DNA from: Trebonia sp963767685
Lineage (GTDB): Bacteria > Actinomycetota > Actinomycetes > Streptosporangiales > Streptosporangiaceae
DNA length: 64,000 nt
Reading direction: 5' to 3'
Assembly (NCBI GenBank): GCA_963767685.1
Contig: CAVYEZ010000005.1
Location: 1 to 64,000 of the forward strand
The position numbers and the translations under genes were made by a program. Under the pieces are notes generated by a model. That model saw only the letters and a program-made list of their open reading frames with translations. It was not told the DNA's origin and searched no databases. Shown here piece by piece: positions 1 to 8,405 of the stretch. The first letter of the stretch is position 1; every line of letters starts with the position of its first letter.

Positions 1-159
1 GGGGCGCTGCTCTTATGGGCTGGTGCGGCTTCGGCTCTGGTCTTTTTCGCCTTGTTGAGCGAGGAGCGCCGGCGCCAACTGAAGGAGCTGGCATCGACGC
101 TCGTCACCCAGGTTCAGCAGCTGATGCAGGACATCCAGGGGTACGACGAGGAATTCTAA
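1..159 (+). CDS. C-terminal end of a small membrane-anchored protein (partial)
   Basis: Frame 1 is open from the first base to a TAA at 157-159, giving 52 residues with no start in the window. Residues about 3-19 form a hydrophobic segment (Leu, Ala, Val, Phe rich). A basic stretch with ERRRQ follows, then an amphipathic, probably coiled tail ending in DEEF. This layout resembles YtxH-type or other single-pass proteins with a cytoplasmic helical tail, but the fragment is too short to assign. It converges on secA, whose stop lies 56 bp further on. Confidence 0.55.
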   Translation, partial: GALLLWAGAASALVFFALLSEERRRQLKELASTLVTQVQQLMQDIQGYDEEF

Positions 160-214
160 TCGACCCCATTTCGGCAAGCGCGCAATTTTTCGGATTTCCG
201 CGAAGGGCACATTG

Positions 215-2795
215 CTAAACCGCGGCGCGGCTGGTGACGGCACCATGGCAGCGCTTGTACTTTTTGCCACTGCCGCACCAGCACGGATCGTTCGCGCCGA
301 TCTTTCGCTTGCGGCGAGGGGAGCGCTGGCCATCTTCGCGGTTCGTGGCCATGGCTTCCTCGGTGACGCGCGTCCGGACTGGTTGCTGCGCGATCACCGG
401 CTGGACGCGGTAGATCGTGTAGGCGACGTCGTGCTGAATGTTCCGGAGTAGCTGCTGGTACATGTTGTACCCCTCGGTCTTGTAGACAACGAGGGGATCC
501 TTCTGGCCATAGGCTTGGAGACCGACGCCTTCGCGGAGATCGTCCATTTCCGTCAGGTGCTCGACCCAAAGCCGGTCGATGACGGCGAGAAGAATATGCC
601 GTTCAACGTCACGCATCGTCTCCGGACCGAAGCGGGCTTCGACCTTCTCATACGTCTTGTCGGCGTCTTCTTCCAGGAGGTCGACTAAGTCGTCTCGGCC
701 GAGACCCTCGATCTCTCCCTGTTTCAGCCCGGTGTCCTGAGTCATGGTGACATAGGCGGAGTAGATCTCGCCGTAGTCGGGCTCGGCGTCACGGGCATCG
801 GGGAAGTTGGCATCGACGAGGGTGACGATCTCATCATCGATGAGATTCAATACCTTCGATTTCATGTCGTCGCCCTAGACGATCTTTGCCCGATCAGCGT
901 AGATGATCTCGCGGTGCTTGTTCACCACATCGTCGTACTGGACAACATGCTTGCGAAGGTCGAAATTATGGCCCTCGACCTTGGTTTGCGCGCTCTCGAT
1001 TGACCTGGAAATGACCCGATGCTCGATCGGTGTCTCTCGTCCATGCCGAGTCGATCCATCAGGCCCGAGATCCGCTCGGAGCCGAACCGCCGCATCAGGT
1101 CGTCTTCGAGCGAGACATAAAAGCGCGAGGAGCCTGGGTCGCCCTGCCGACCGGCGCGCCCCCGCAACTGATTGTCGATGCGCCGTGCCTCATGCCGCTC
1201 GGTGCCGATGATGTGCAGGCCGCCTTTGTCGTGACGCCAGGGCCGAGGACGATGTCCGTGCCGCGCCCGGCCATGTTCGTGGCAATGGTGATGGCACCGG
1301 GCTGACCCGCTTCCGCGACGATCGCGGCTTCGCGCTCGTGGTATTTCGCGTTCAGGACTTCGTGGGCTAAACCCGCGCGCTTGAAGGAGTTCGCTTAGGC
1401 GCTCCGAGGCTTCAATCGACATGGTGCCAACCAGCACGGGGCGACCATCCTCGTGCATCGCCGCGATCTCACTCACGACAGCGTCGAATTTGCCGCTTCT
1501 CGGTCTTGAAGACTAGTCGCCCGCATCGTCGCGGATCATATGCTGGTTCGTGGGGATGGAGACGACTTCGAGATTGTAAATCTTGTAGGAACTCTTCCGC
1601 TTCGGTCGTGGCGGTGCCGGTCATGCCCGCCAGTTTCTCGTACATGCGGAAGTAGTTCTGAAAGGTGATAGTGGCAAGCGTCCGGTTCTCGCGCTTGACG
1701 TGGACGCCCTCCTTCGCCTCAATCGCCTGATGCAGACCCTCGCTGTAGCGGCGGCCAAGCATCAGCCGGCCCGTGAACTCGTCGACGATGATGACTTCGC
1801 CGTCGCGGACGATGTAGTCTTTGTCGCGATGGTAAATGATCCTGCGCTTTGAGCGCGTTTTCGAGGTAGTGGGTCAGATCGACGTAGCGCTCGTCGAAGA
1901 TGCTTTCACCTTCCGGGATGTTCGCCGACGTTCGACGTAATCAATGCCGTCGTCAGACAGAGCCGCGTTTTCGTCTTACATCGATTCGTAGTCGCGTCTT
2001 TCGCGCAATTGCTTGGCGATCTCCGCGAACTGGTAGTAACGGTCGGTTGATTGCTCGGCCGCGCCGGAGATAATCAGCGGCGTCCGGGCCTCGTCAATCA
2101 GGATATTGTCCACCTCATCCACGATGGCGAAGTCGAGTCGCGCTGGCCAGCTGATCCGCCGCGACGACCATATTGTCGCGCAGATAATCGAAGCCGAACT
2201 CGTTGTTCGTGCCATAGGTGATGTCGGCCTCATAGGCCTCGCGCCGCTGCTCAACCGGTCGCAACCGGGCAAGTCGGGGATCTTCCGATTCCCAGTCCGG
2301 ATCGTAGAGGAACGCTTCTTCGTGTTGAATACAGCCGATCGTCAGACCGAGCGCGTGATAGACCTGGCCCATCCACTGGGTATCACGCTTGGCGAGGTAG
2401 TCATTGACGGTGACAACATGGACCCCGCGCCCGGATAGGGCATTGAGCGATGCCGCCAGCATGGCGGTCAACGTCTTGCCCTCACCGGTTTTCATCTCGG
2501 CGATCTTGCCTTCATGGAGGACGATGCCGCCGATAAGCTGGACATCGAACGGTCGCTGGCCGATCGTCCGCACGGCGGCTTCGCGGGCGGCGGCGAAGAC
2601 TTCGGGCAAGAGATCGTCGAGTTCCTCGCCGTTGGCCAGACGGAGGCGGAATTCGGAGCTGAGGGCTTTCAGACCCTCGTCGCTCAATTGCTTCATGTCA
2701 GGCTCGATCTCGTTGATATCGTCAACGAGTGGCATGGCCTCTTTGATCGCCTTCGCGTCGGTGTCTCCGAATACTTTCTTGATGATGCTTCGCAT
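215..2795 (-). CDS. secA: Preprotein translocase ATPase SecA, reading frame broken many times
   Basis: SecA is the cytosolic ATPase that drives preproteins through SecYEG. The start MRSIIKKVFGD at 2795 and Walker A MKTGEGKT lie in the first frame. Further on are VDEVDNILIDEARTPLIISG, the DEFTGRLMLGRRYSEGLHQA region, the GTERHEARRIDNQLRGRAGR motif and a C-terminal SEC-C zinc motif (CWCGSGKKYKRCH, near 240-285). The total span of about 860 codons fits the family. The frame changes near 2145, 1965, 1500, 1380, 1230 and 1035, and an in-frame TAG sits at 875-877. All domains are present in order and well conserved on either side of each lesion. SecA is essential, so I read this as a damaged sequence rather than a true pseudogene. 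A second secA elsewhere cannot be excluded. Confidence 0.9.
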
Positions 2796-2912
2796 TGATG
2801 GAACTCCATACGGCGACGTGATGCCCGCTTGATCCCGGCGCACCAGTTAACGCCAAAGTGTACGCAGTATGAGTATACCCCGCGTGTCCAATCGCTTGGG
2901 GAAAGGCGGCAA

Positions 2913-3314
2913 ATGCCAGGGCATGATGATTATTACAAACGCGTCTATCAGGTGGTGGCCCAAATTCCTTGCGGGCGCGTAACTACGTATGGCCGGATTG
3001 CGCACGCACTTGGCTCGATCCGTGGCGCACGGATGGTAGGCTGGGCGCTCGCGATGGCCCCGGACAGAGATGAATTGCCGTGTCATCGTGTGGTCAATCG
3101 GGTAGGCGAGCTGAGCGGTGGCTGGCACTTTGGCCATCCCGACATAATGCGAGCCCGCCTCGTTGAAGAAGGAGTTCCGTTTCGAGACGAATATCAAGTC
3201 GATCTGGCGAGATCTGTGTGGGACCCGTGGGAAGGCGAGCCGGCCGGCACCGATTCAGCCGCCGCCGACGAAGTGAACGATCTCGACCTCGTCTCCGTCA
3301 TTGAGCGTCGTTGA
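2913..3314 (+). CDS. MGMT-family alkyltransferase-like protein with PCHRV motif
   Basis: 133 residues, about the size of the DNA-binding half of O6-alkylguanine DNA alkyltransferase. The N-terminal Ada/MGMT domain is missing, as in alkyltransferase-like (ATL) proteins that flag O6-alkylguanine for nucleotide excision repair. Seen: helix-turn-helix segment RVTTYGRIAHALG, then RMVGWALAMAP and PCHRVVNRVGELSG. Classical ATLs carry Trp where this one keeps the acceptor Cys, so it could still transfer alkyl groups. The start at 2913 follows a purine-rich GGGGAAAGGCGGC stretch; an upstream in-frame start at 2829 would add an unconserved leader. It is divergent from secA, and its 3' end overlaps the thiS end on the other strand by 60 bp. 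Confidence 0.8.
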   Translation: MPGHDDYYKRVYQVVAQIPCGRVTTYGRIAHALGSIRGARMVGWALAMAPDRDELPCHRVVNRVGELSGGWHFGHPDIMRARLVEEGVPFRDEYQVDLARSVWDPWEGEPAGTDSAAADEVNDLDLVSVIERR

Positions 3315-4112
3315 CGAAAAAAGCGCGGGCTTCAAGATGATCTTGTTGTGCTCAACCGCAACGAGCCGCTGATCGAGCTCTCGCACTCGCAGCAAGTCGA
3401 CAATTGTTGCTCCGCAGGGTAACGCCATCGGCTTGCCATTGACGGTGAGCGAGAGGGTGGGCTCAACTTCACTTGTGATCCACGGCATTGGCGCCTTCTC
3501 CCCAATTGCACGATCGATTTCGCGTCGTAGTTCCGCGGCCGCCGTTTCTGGGTCTGCCGCGGTGCCGATGGCACCGATCACCGCAACACCGTACGCCCCG
3601 GTGTTCATGACAGCTGAGATTCGCTCGGCGGAAATGCCGCCAATGGCTAGCACCGGCACCGGCGCGGCGGCGACCATGGCCGCAAGACCGTCGAGTCCGA
3701 TGGGCGCTGAGTCGGGCTTGCTGACGGTTGGGAAGACGTGGCCGACGATCAGGTAGTCCACGCCATCGCTCCTCGCCGCGTTTTCGGCAGTGTGAACGGA
3801 ACGGCCAACGAGTGCCATTGGCGCTAACAACCTCCGCAAATTGGCGGATAACTCGCGGCGCTCGGGCAAATGAAGGCCGCAACCCAGCTCGGCGGCGAGC
3901 GCGGAATCGTCATTGACGAGCAAGCGGTGGGCTGACCCAATGTATGAGGCAAGCGCGGTCGCCAAGGTCTGCCGCGCGCCCCTGCTCAGTCCCGGTTCGC
4001 GTAACTGGACCGCATCTACGCCGCCAGCGACGGCGCGCTCTGCAAGCTCCGGTAGAGGCAGGACGGCGCGAGCCCGTGACGTAATCAGCATCAGGCGAGG
4101 CACGGGTGGCAT
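3255..4112 (-). CDS. TenI/ThiE-like domain fused to the sulfur carrier ThiS
   Basis: 285 residues. The first about 210 form a TIM-barrel of the ThiE/TenI family (AVQLREPGLSRG, GLHLPERREL, VGRSVHT, GHVFPTVSKPD, LAIGGIS). The last about 65 are a ThiS ubiquitin-like domain (LTVNGKPMALPCGATIVDLL ... VEIVHFVGGG) ending in the Gly-Gly that is adenylated and thiocarboxylated. ThiS supplies sulfur to ThiG for thiazole synthesis; TenI aromatises the thiazole product. The fusion places sulfur donor and tautomerase in one polypeptide. A separate thiE lies immediately upstream, which supports the TenI reading. Start ATG at 4112 is 4 bp after the thiE stop. Last gene of the riboswitch-controlled operon. 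Confidence 0.88.
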   Translation of the reverse strand: MPPVPRLMLITSRARAVLPLPELAERAVAGGVDAVQLREPGLSRGARQTLATALASYIGSAHRLLVNDDSALAAELGCGLHLPERRELSANLRRLLAPMALVGRSVHTAENAARSDGVDYLIVGHVFPTVSKPDSAPIGLDGLAAMVAAAPVPVLAIGGISAERISAVMNTGAYGVAVIGAIGTAADPETAAAELRREIDRAIGEKAPMPWITSEVEPTLSLTVNGKPMALPCGATIVDLLRVRELDQRLVAVEHNKIILKPALFSSTTLNDGDEVEIVHFVGGG

Positions 4113-4116
4113 GGGA

Positions 4117-4773
4117 TCAGCCTCGCGCTTTGGCTTCGTTGACGATGAGCGCCAGTTGGAATGTGGCGTCATGAGGGTCCGGCGCGCTGAGAATCGCGCT
4201 GATCACCGAGACGCCGACCGCGCCGGCCGAAATCACGTCCGCGGCATTGCTGACATTGATCCCGCCGATGCCAACTCCCGGCAGTGACGTCAGGCGGACT
4301 CGGCGCCGCAACGCACCGAGACCGATGGCGTCCCCTGCATCCGGCTTCGAGCCAGTCGCGAACACTGGTCCGATGCCGATGTAATCCGCGCCGTTCGCTT
4401 CCGCCTGCGCGACTTCATTGTCCACTTGTGGTGAGTAACCGATCACGAACTCTTTCGGGACGAGCGAGCGAGCGGCGGTGACGGGAAGGTCATCGACGCC
4501 GAGGTGGACGCCGTCTGCTTCGGCGGCCAGGGCGAGATCGAGCCGGTCATTGATGATGAAAAGGGCGTCGTGGTTGCGGCAGAGCTGGCGAAGGCGCTTG
4601 GCGAGCTGAAGGGCCGCGCGATCGGTCATCGTCTTGGCCCGCAGCTGGACTGCCGTCGCACCGCCACTGAGCGCGGCGTTCACATCATCAAGGATGTTTC
4701 GCCGAGTTTGATCTGGATCGGCGATCACGTAGACGGCGAGCTGGCCGGCCAAGGTGTCGCTGCCGATTGGCAT
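4117..4773 (-). CDS. thiE: Thiamine-phosphate synthase ThiE
   Basis: 218 residues. It joins HMP pyrophosphate to thiazole phosphate to give thiamine phosphate. Family features seen: AVQLRAKTMTDR (diphosphate and pyrimidine pocket), FIINDRLDLALAAEADGVHLG, GIGPVFATGSKPDAG and VGIGGINVSNAADVISAGA. The start ATG at 4773 is one base beyond the thiG stop at 4775, so translation is probably coupled. A longer frame runs back to 4890 but overlaps thiG and lacks family similarity. Middle gene of thiD-thiG-thiE-tenI::thiS. Confidence 0.93.
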   Translation of the reverse strand: MPIGSDTLAGQLAVYVIADPDQTRRNILDDVNAALSGGATAVQLRAKTMTDRAALQLAKRLRQLCRNHDALFIINDRLDLALAAEADGVHLGVDDLPVTAARSLVPKEFVIGYSPQVDNEVAQAEANGADYIGIGPVFATGSKPDAGDAIGLGALRRRVRLTSLPGVGIGGINVSNAADVISAGAVGVSVISAILSAPDPHDATFQLALIVNEAKARG

Positions 4774-4774
4774 G

Positions 4775-5572
4775 TCACGAGCTCCTGGCGCCAACGAGCC
4801 CGATGGTTGGGCTGCTGGCCGAGGCGTACGGCTTCCGTGGGATGCGACCGGCGAGAAATGCCTTCCGCCCTGCCTCGATCCCGCCGGCAATTGCCGAGGC
4901 CATCAGTGGCGGATTATCAGCGAGGGCGATCGCCGTGTTGACAAGGCACGCATCCGCCCCGGCTTCCATCGCCTGGGCGGCATCGGATGGAACACCGATT
5001 CCAGCATCGACGACGACCGGCACGGTCGCCTGCTCAATGATGATCTGAATCGCGGCGAGGTTGATCAGGCCCTGGCCGGAACCGATCGGTGAGCCAAGCG
5101 GCATGACGGTGGCGGTACCGAGTTCTTCCAGCCGCTTCGCCAGGACAGGATCGGCGCCGATGTATGGGAAGACGGTGAAGCCGTCATCGATCAGGGTGCG
5201 GGCGGCATCCAACGTACCAATCGGATCGGGCAAGAGATACTTGGCATCGGGAATGACTTCGAGCTTGATCCAATCCGAGAGTCCCATGGCGCGGGCCAAG
5301 CGGGCGACGCGAATCGCTTCGCCGGCCGTTTGGCAACCGGCGGTGTTGGGAAGAATCGTGTAGTGCTTCCAATCGACGTCATCGAGGATCGATCGGCTGG
5401 CCGGGTCGTCGAAATCAATCCGGCGGAGGGCGACAGTGATGATCTCGGCTTCGGCTGCGGCGAAGGCCGCGAGCATCTCGCCGGACGAACGATATTTACC
5501 AGTGCCGAGGAGTAACCGGCTACGGAAAGTCTTGCCGCCAATGACCAGCGGCTTGTCACCGTCAATTGCCAT
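4775..5572 (-). CDS. thiG: Thiazole synthase ThiG
   Basis: 265 residues, normal family length. ThiG condenses deoxyxylulose phosphate, dehydroglycine and ThiS-thiocarboxylate into thiazole phosphate. Seen: RLLLGTGKYRS near the N-terminus, ITVALRRIDFDDP, LLPNTAGCQTAGEAIRVARLAR in near-standard form (LPNTAGC), KLEVIPDAKYLLPD with the Schiff-base Lys of the K-x-E-V region, and VVVDAGIGVPSDAAQAMEAGADACL. The ATG at 5572 overlaps the end of thiD and has AGGAGG just upstream. No thiH, thiO or thiC lies in this window, so the dehydroglycine source and the HMP synthase must be elsewhere. Confidence 0.95.
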   Translation of the reverse strand: MAIDGDKPLVIGGKTFRSRLLLGTGKYRSSGEMLAAFAAAEAEIITVALRRIDFDDPASRSILDDVDWKHYTILPNTAGCQTAGEAIRVARLARAMGLSDWIKLEVIPDAKYLLPDPIGTLDAARTLIDDGFTVFPYIGADPVLAKRLEELGTATVMPLGSPIGSGQGLINLAAIQIIIEQATVPVVVDAGIGVPSDAAQAMEAGADACLVNTAIALADNPPLMASAIAGGIEAGRKAFLAGRIPRKPYASASSPTIGLVGARSS

Positions 5573-6410
5573 TGATGCCTCCTAGCGCGCCTGCGCTAAA
5601 GCGGGCGGCGTAGAAATGATTGACCGGCGAATGGCCGCCGCCGATGGGATAGCTTGCTCGTAACGCATCGGTGACGAATGATTTAGCCCGGGAGATTGCC
5701 TCCAGCGGTGATAGACCGTGAGCGAGCCAGCCAGCGATTGCCGACGAGTAGGTGCAACCGGTGCCATGCGTGTTGGCAGTGTCGATCCATTCTCCCGGCA
5801 GCTCGGTGTAGCCATCGCCATCAAAGATGACGTCGATCGGATTACGCTCACGATGGCCCCCTTTGATCACGACGAAACGAGGACCAAGCTCGTGAATCGC
5901 GGCGGCGGCGCGGCGGATATCGCTGTCGGTCGTCACGGGCAGGCCGGTGAGGACTTCGGCCTCAGGCAGATTCGGGGTGACAACCATGGCCAGCGGGAGC
6001 AGCTCTCGATTGAGGGTGGAGACAGCTGATGGTTGGAGGAGATGGTCGCCGCTCTTAGCGACCATCACCGGATCGACGACGATCTTGTCGATGCCCCAGG
6101 CCCGGAGTCGATCGGCAACCGTTGCAATGATCGAGGCGCTGGAGAGCATGCCGGTCTTGACCGCATCGGCGCCGATGTCGTCCATGATCGCATCGATTTG
6201 GGCGGCGACGACTTCTTCCGGCACCTCCGCGATCGCCAAGACACCGCGCGTATTCTGGGCGGTCACCGCAACGATGGCCGAGGTTCCGTAAACACGAAGC
6301 GCGGCGAAGGTCTTCAAGTCGGCCTGAATGCCGGCGCCCGCCCCCGAATCGGAGCCGGCGATCGTCATAGCTCGCGGGAGAGATGAGCCGCGGTGCCCTT
6401 CGTCGGTCAC
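5562..6410 (-). CDS. thiD: Hydroxymethylpyrimidine (phosphate) kinase ThiD
   Basis: 282 residues. ThiD phosphorylates HMP and HMP-P. Ribokinase-family features: AMTIAGSDSGAGAGIQADLK, TAQNTRGV, KTGMLSSASII, VVDPVMVAKSGDHLL, VVIKGGH, and the anion-hole/catalytic TANTHGTGCTYSSAIA. I chose the GTG at 6410 because AAGGAGG sits four bases before it; an ATG at 6368 also exists. First gene of the thiamine operon, whose leader holds the TPP riboswitch and a terminator. It overlaps thiG by 11 bp. Confidence 0.93.
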   Translation of the reverse strand: MTDEGHRGSSLPRAMTIAGSDSGAGAGIQADLKTFAALRVYGTSAIVAVTAQNTRGVLAIAEVPEEVVAAQIDAIMDDIGADAVKTGMLSSASIIATVADRLRAWGIDKIVVDPVMVAKSGDHLLQPSAVSTLNRELLPLAMVVTPNLPEAEVLTGLPVTTDSDIRRAAAAIHELGPRFVVIKGGHRERNPIDVIFDGDGYTELPGEWIDTANTHGTGCTYSSAIAGWLAHGLSPLEAISRAKSFVTDALRASYPIGGGHSPVNHFYAARFSAGALGGINGN

Positions 6411-6438
6411 GGTCCCTCCTTGAGAGGCAGACAAGGTA

Positions 6439-6465
6439 CAAAAAACCGCCGACAATCGTCAGCGG
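6439..6465 (-). terminator. Intrinsic terminator in the TPP riboswitch expression platform
   Basis: On the minus strand an 8-bp stem CCGCTGAC/GTCGGCGG with a GATT loop is followed by six T residues (A run at 6440-6445 on the plus strand). It lies between the TPP aptamer and thiD. Ligand-bound aptamer would favour this hairpin and stop transcription before the operon. Confidence 0.85.
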
Positions 6466-6484
6466 TGCGGGGGACGTGCGTTCC

Positions 6485-6574
6485 TCGTTGCCGTCCCTTC
6501 GCCGGTACGAACCGGATCAGGTTCGGAGGGTTGCGGATTGAATCATCCGCTCTCAGCGCCCCCGCGCACCCCTG
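6485..6574 (-). promoter_or_regulatory. TPP riboswitch (THI element)
   Basis: Minus-strand sequence carries the THI-box hallmarks in order: GGGGTGCGCGGGGG (P1/P2 side), CTGAGAG, then ACCCTCCGAACCTGATCCGG and TTCGTACCGGCGAAGGGA. The CTGAGA and ACCTGATCCGG motifs bind the pyrimidine and diphosphate parts of thiamine pyrophosphate. It leads thiD-thiG-thiE-tenI::thiS and sits about 20 bp before a matching terminator, so control is most likely by transcription termination. Confidence 0.95.
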
Positions 6575-6703
6575 GCAACCTACTGTTTAGCCTACCATGT
6601 CGACCAGGCCAGCAACCAGGCTGATCGAAGGATGGTGATATACTGACCAGTCCGGGGCGCCGGATGGCGCGAGTTGAGTGCAGAGCAGAACTAAGGGGCG
6701 CCC

Positions 6704-7063
6704 ATGAATGTCCTCGAAGGACTGACCGCGATTCGCGAGAAGCTTGAAGAGAACGACGCCAATCCCGCTACCCTCGAATGCGTTGACCTGATCATGCGCC
6801 GGGCCGCGTTGCCAGCGGCGGCGCCGGCCACAGCGAATTCGCAGCTGCAGTTGCTGCATATGCTGATGCGAACGCCGATGGCAAACAGCAACATCCGCGT
6901 CTACAACGACTTCCTCAAAATTGAAGAAGAACTCGATAAGGCGGCGGCCGAAGCCCGCGAACGGCGGGCGGCCGAAGAGTCGAGACCTGTCCCTAAAACC
7001 AAGAAGTATTACAAAGAGCTGAAAGAGCGGCAAAAGAAACAGCAGTCGAAGTCGGCCAGCTGA
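6704..7063 (+). CDS. Small charged protein of unknown function
   Basis: 119 residues starting MNVLEGLTAIREKL, with AAGGGG about six bases upstream. I do not recognise the family. The first about 65 residues look like a compact helical domain. The C-terminal half (residues about 65-119) is strongly charged and probably coiled-coil: EEELDKAAAEARERRAAEE, then a Lys-rich tail with KKYYKELKERQKKQQ. No signal peptide or membrane segment. It is divergent from the thiamine operon and followed by a regulator relic. Codon use matches its neighbours, so it looks like a real gene. Confidence 0.7.
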   Translation: MNVLEGLTAIREKLEENDANPATLECVDLIMRRAALPAAAPATANSQLQLLHMLMRTPMANSNIRVYNDFLKIEEELDKAAAEARERRAAEESRPVPKTKKYYKELKERQKKQQSKSAS

Positions 7064-7140
7064 GCCGGAACATCGATTTCCTTCATAAGCTGACGTTTCG
7101 CTTCGACCTCCTTGGCGCGTGTGGGACGAGGAGCGCCCAA

Positions 7141-7781
7141 ATGGCCATGCCACGCGACCAGATCCGCCTAGCCGAGCTGGTGGCAACACGTTCATTGGGC
7201 ACCGATCTGGGTTTCGGCCAACCGATGGAGCACGTCATCCGCCAGACCCTCATCGCGCTACGGATGGCCGAGCACTTGAGTCTTGGCGCCGCCGAGCGCA
7301 CGGTCCTGTACTACGGCGGTCTGCTAGCCTGGGTGGGGTGTCACACTGATGCCTATGAGCAAGCCAACTAGTTCGGCGATGACATCTGGCTCAAGGTCGA
7401 CCATTTTCAGAATCCCGACCCAGGCCTCGGTTGGGTGGCGCGCTATCTCGGCGCGGGCCGGCCACTGCTGGATCGGGCTCGTCTCGGCGTCGCCCTCCTG
7501 ACGAGCAGGCTTAGCGACATGCGGACGATGCTTGAGAATCACTGGCTAGCGACTGACGAGCTGGTCTCACCGGGCGGGAAGTCGAAGTGCTTCGACTTGT
7601 GGCGCGGGGCCTGTCGAACAAAGAGATCGCGGTGCAACTGACGATCACCGAGCGAACGGCCGGTAACCACGTCCAGCATATCTATGAGAAGACCGGCGTG
7701 ACGAATCGGGCCAGGGCTGCTCTATTCGCGATGAAGCATGGCTTGACGGGTGATCTTCGGAACCCGATTGGGTACGCGTAG
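7141..7781 (+). pseudogene. HD-domain/LuxR-type regulator relic with internal deletion
   Basis: The 5' part matches HD-domain regulators common in Actinobacteria and Chloroflexota (RLAELVATRSLGTDLGFGQP, LLAWVGCHTDAYEQA). It is interrupted by TAG at 7369-7371 where the family has Trp. After about 7540 the sequence jumps to the C-terminal LuxR helix-turn-helix, LTGREVEVLRLVARGLSNKE ... TERTAGNHVQHIYEKTGV, and ends at 7781. Family members are roughly 500 residues; here about 210 codons remain, so most of the HD domain is gone. The nonsense codon, the deletion and a frame change make function unlikely. Confidence 0.75.
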
Positions 7782-7894
7782 CCCTCGGGTTTCTTCCAAA
7801 AGATGAGCAAACGCCTCATGAAGCGCACTTCAGCCTTCCCTAAGCTGGGACCGCAACCTTACCGTAGCGGCCCTTTACGGCAGGGAGGCATTTC

Positions 7895-8405
7895 ATGACA
7901 GCGACAGCATGGTCTGCCAAGGCGAAGACGGGGAGCTACGCGACGATCGACGGTCTCAAGCTTTATTACGAGGTCCGCGGCACGGGGAACCCTATCGTCA
8001 TTCCTGGTGGCCTAATGACGATCGCAATGATCGAACCACTGTCGCGGCCCTGGCGGCGTCGCGTTCGGGTGATAACGCTCGAGCGGCAAGCGCACGGGCA
8101 TACTTCCGATGACGACCGGCCGCTCGCTTATGAGCAGTTGGAACAGATCATACGGCTGCCCTGATCGCTCATCTTGGGCTGGGGTGCGCCGACGTGTTCG
8201 GCTTCTCGCTTGGCGGAGGAGTGGCGCTGCAGACTGCCACCCGGCAACCCTCGTGCGGTTCCAGCAGATGGCCCGCGCGAGCCGGTCCGGGTACTGCGAC
8301 GATGCGGCCGAATTGCACGCTTCAATTGGACCGACGGCTGAGAGGACCCAGGTTGTCGGGACGATGACCGGCAGTGCGCCTGGGAGCAGCAGATCAATGG
8401 ACTAA
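7895..8405 (+). pseudogene. Alpha/beta hydrolase relic
   Basis: Starts with GGAGG then ATG at 7895 (YATIDGLKLYYEVRGTGNPI, then RVRVITLERQAHGHTSDD, the oxyanion and cap-side strands of an alpha/beta hydrolase). The frame ends at 8164. The nucleophile elbow GFSLGGGVALQTATRQP continues in another frame near 8195-8255, and a third frame carries weak remnants to 8405. Hydrolases of this type often neighbour HD/LuxR regulators, and the upstream relic is just such a regulator. The 3' end runs into the oppositely oriented glycosyltransferase. Confidence 0.65.

Noticed and set aside
7083..7140. Reading the HD/LuxR relic as two separate small genes
   Set aside because: Both pieces match the two ends of one known regulator type in the same order and strand, so a single deleted gene is simpler.
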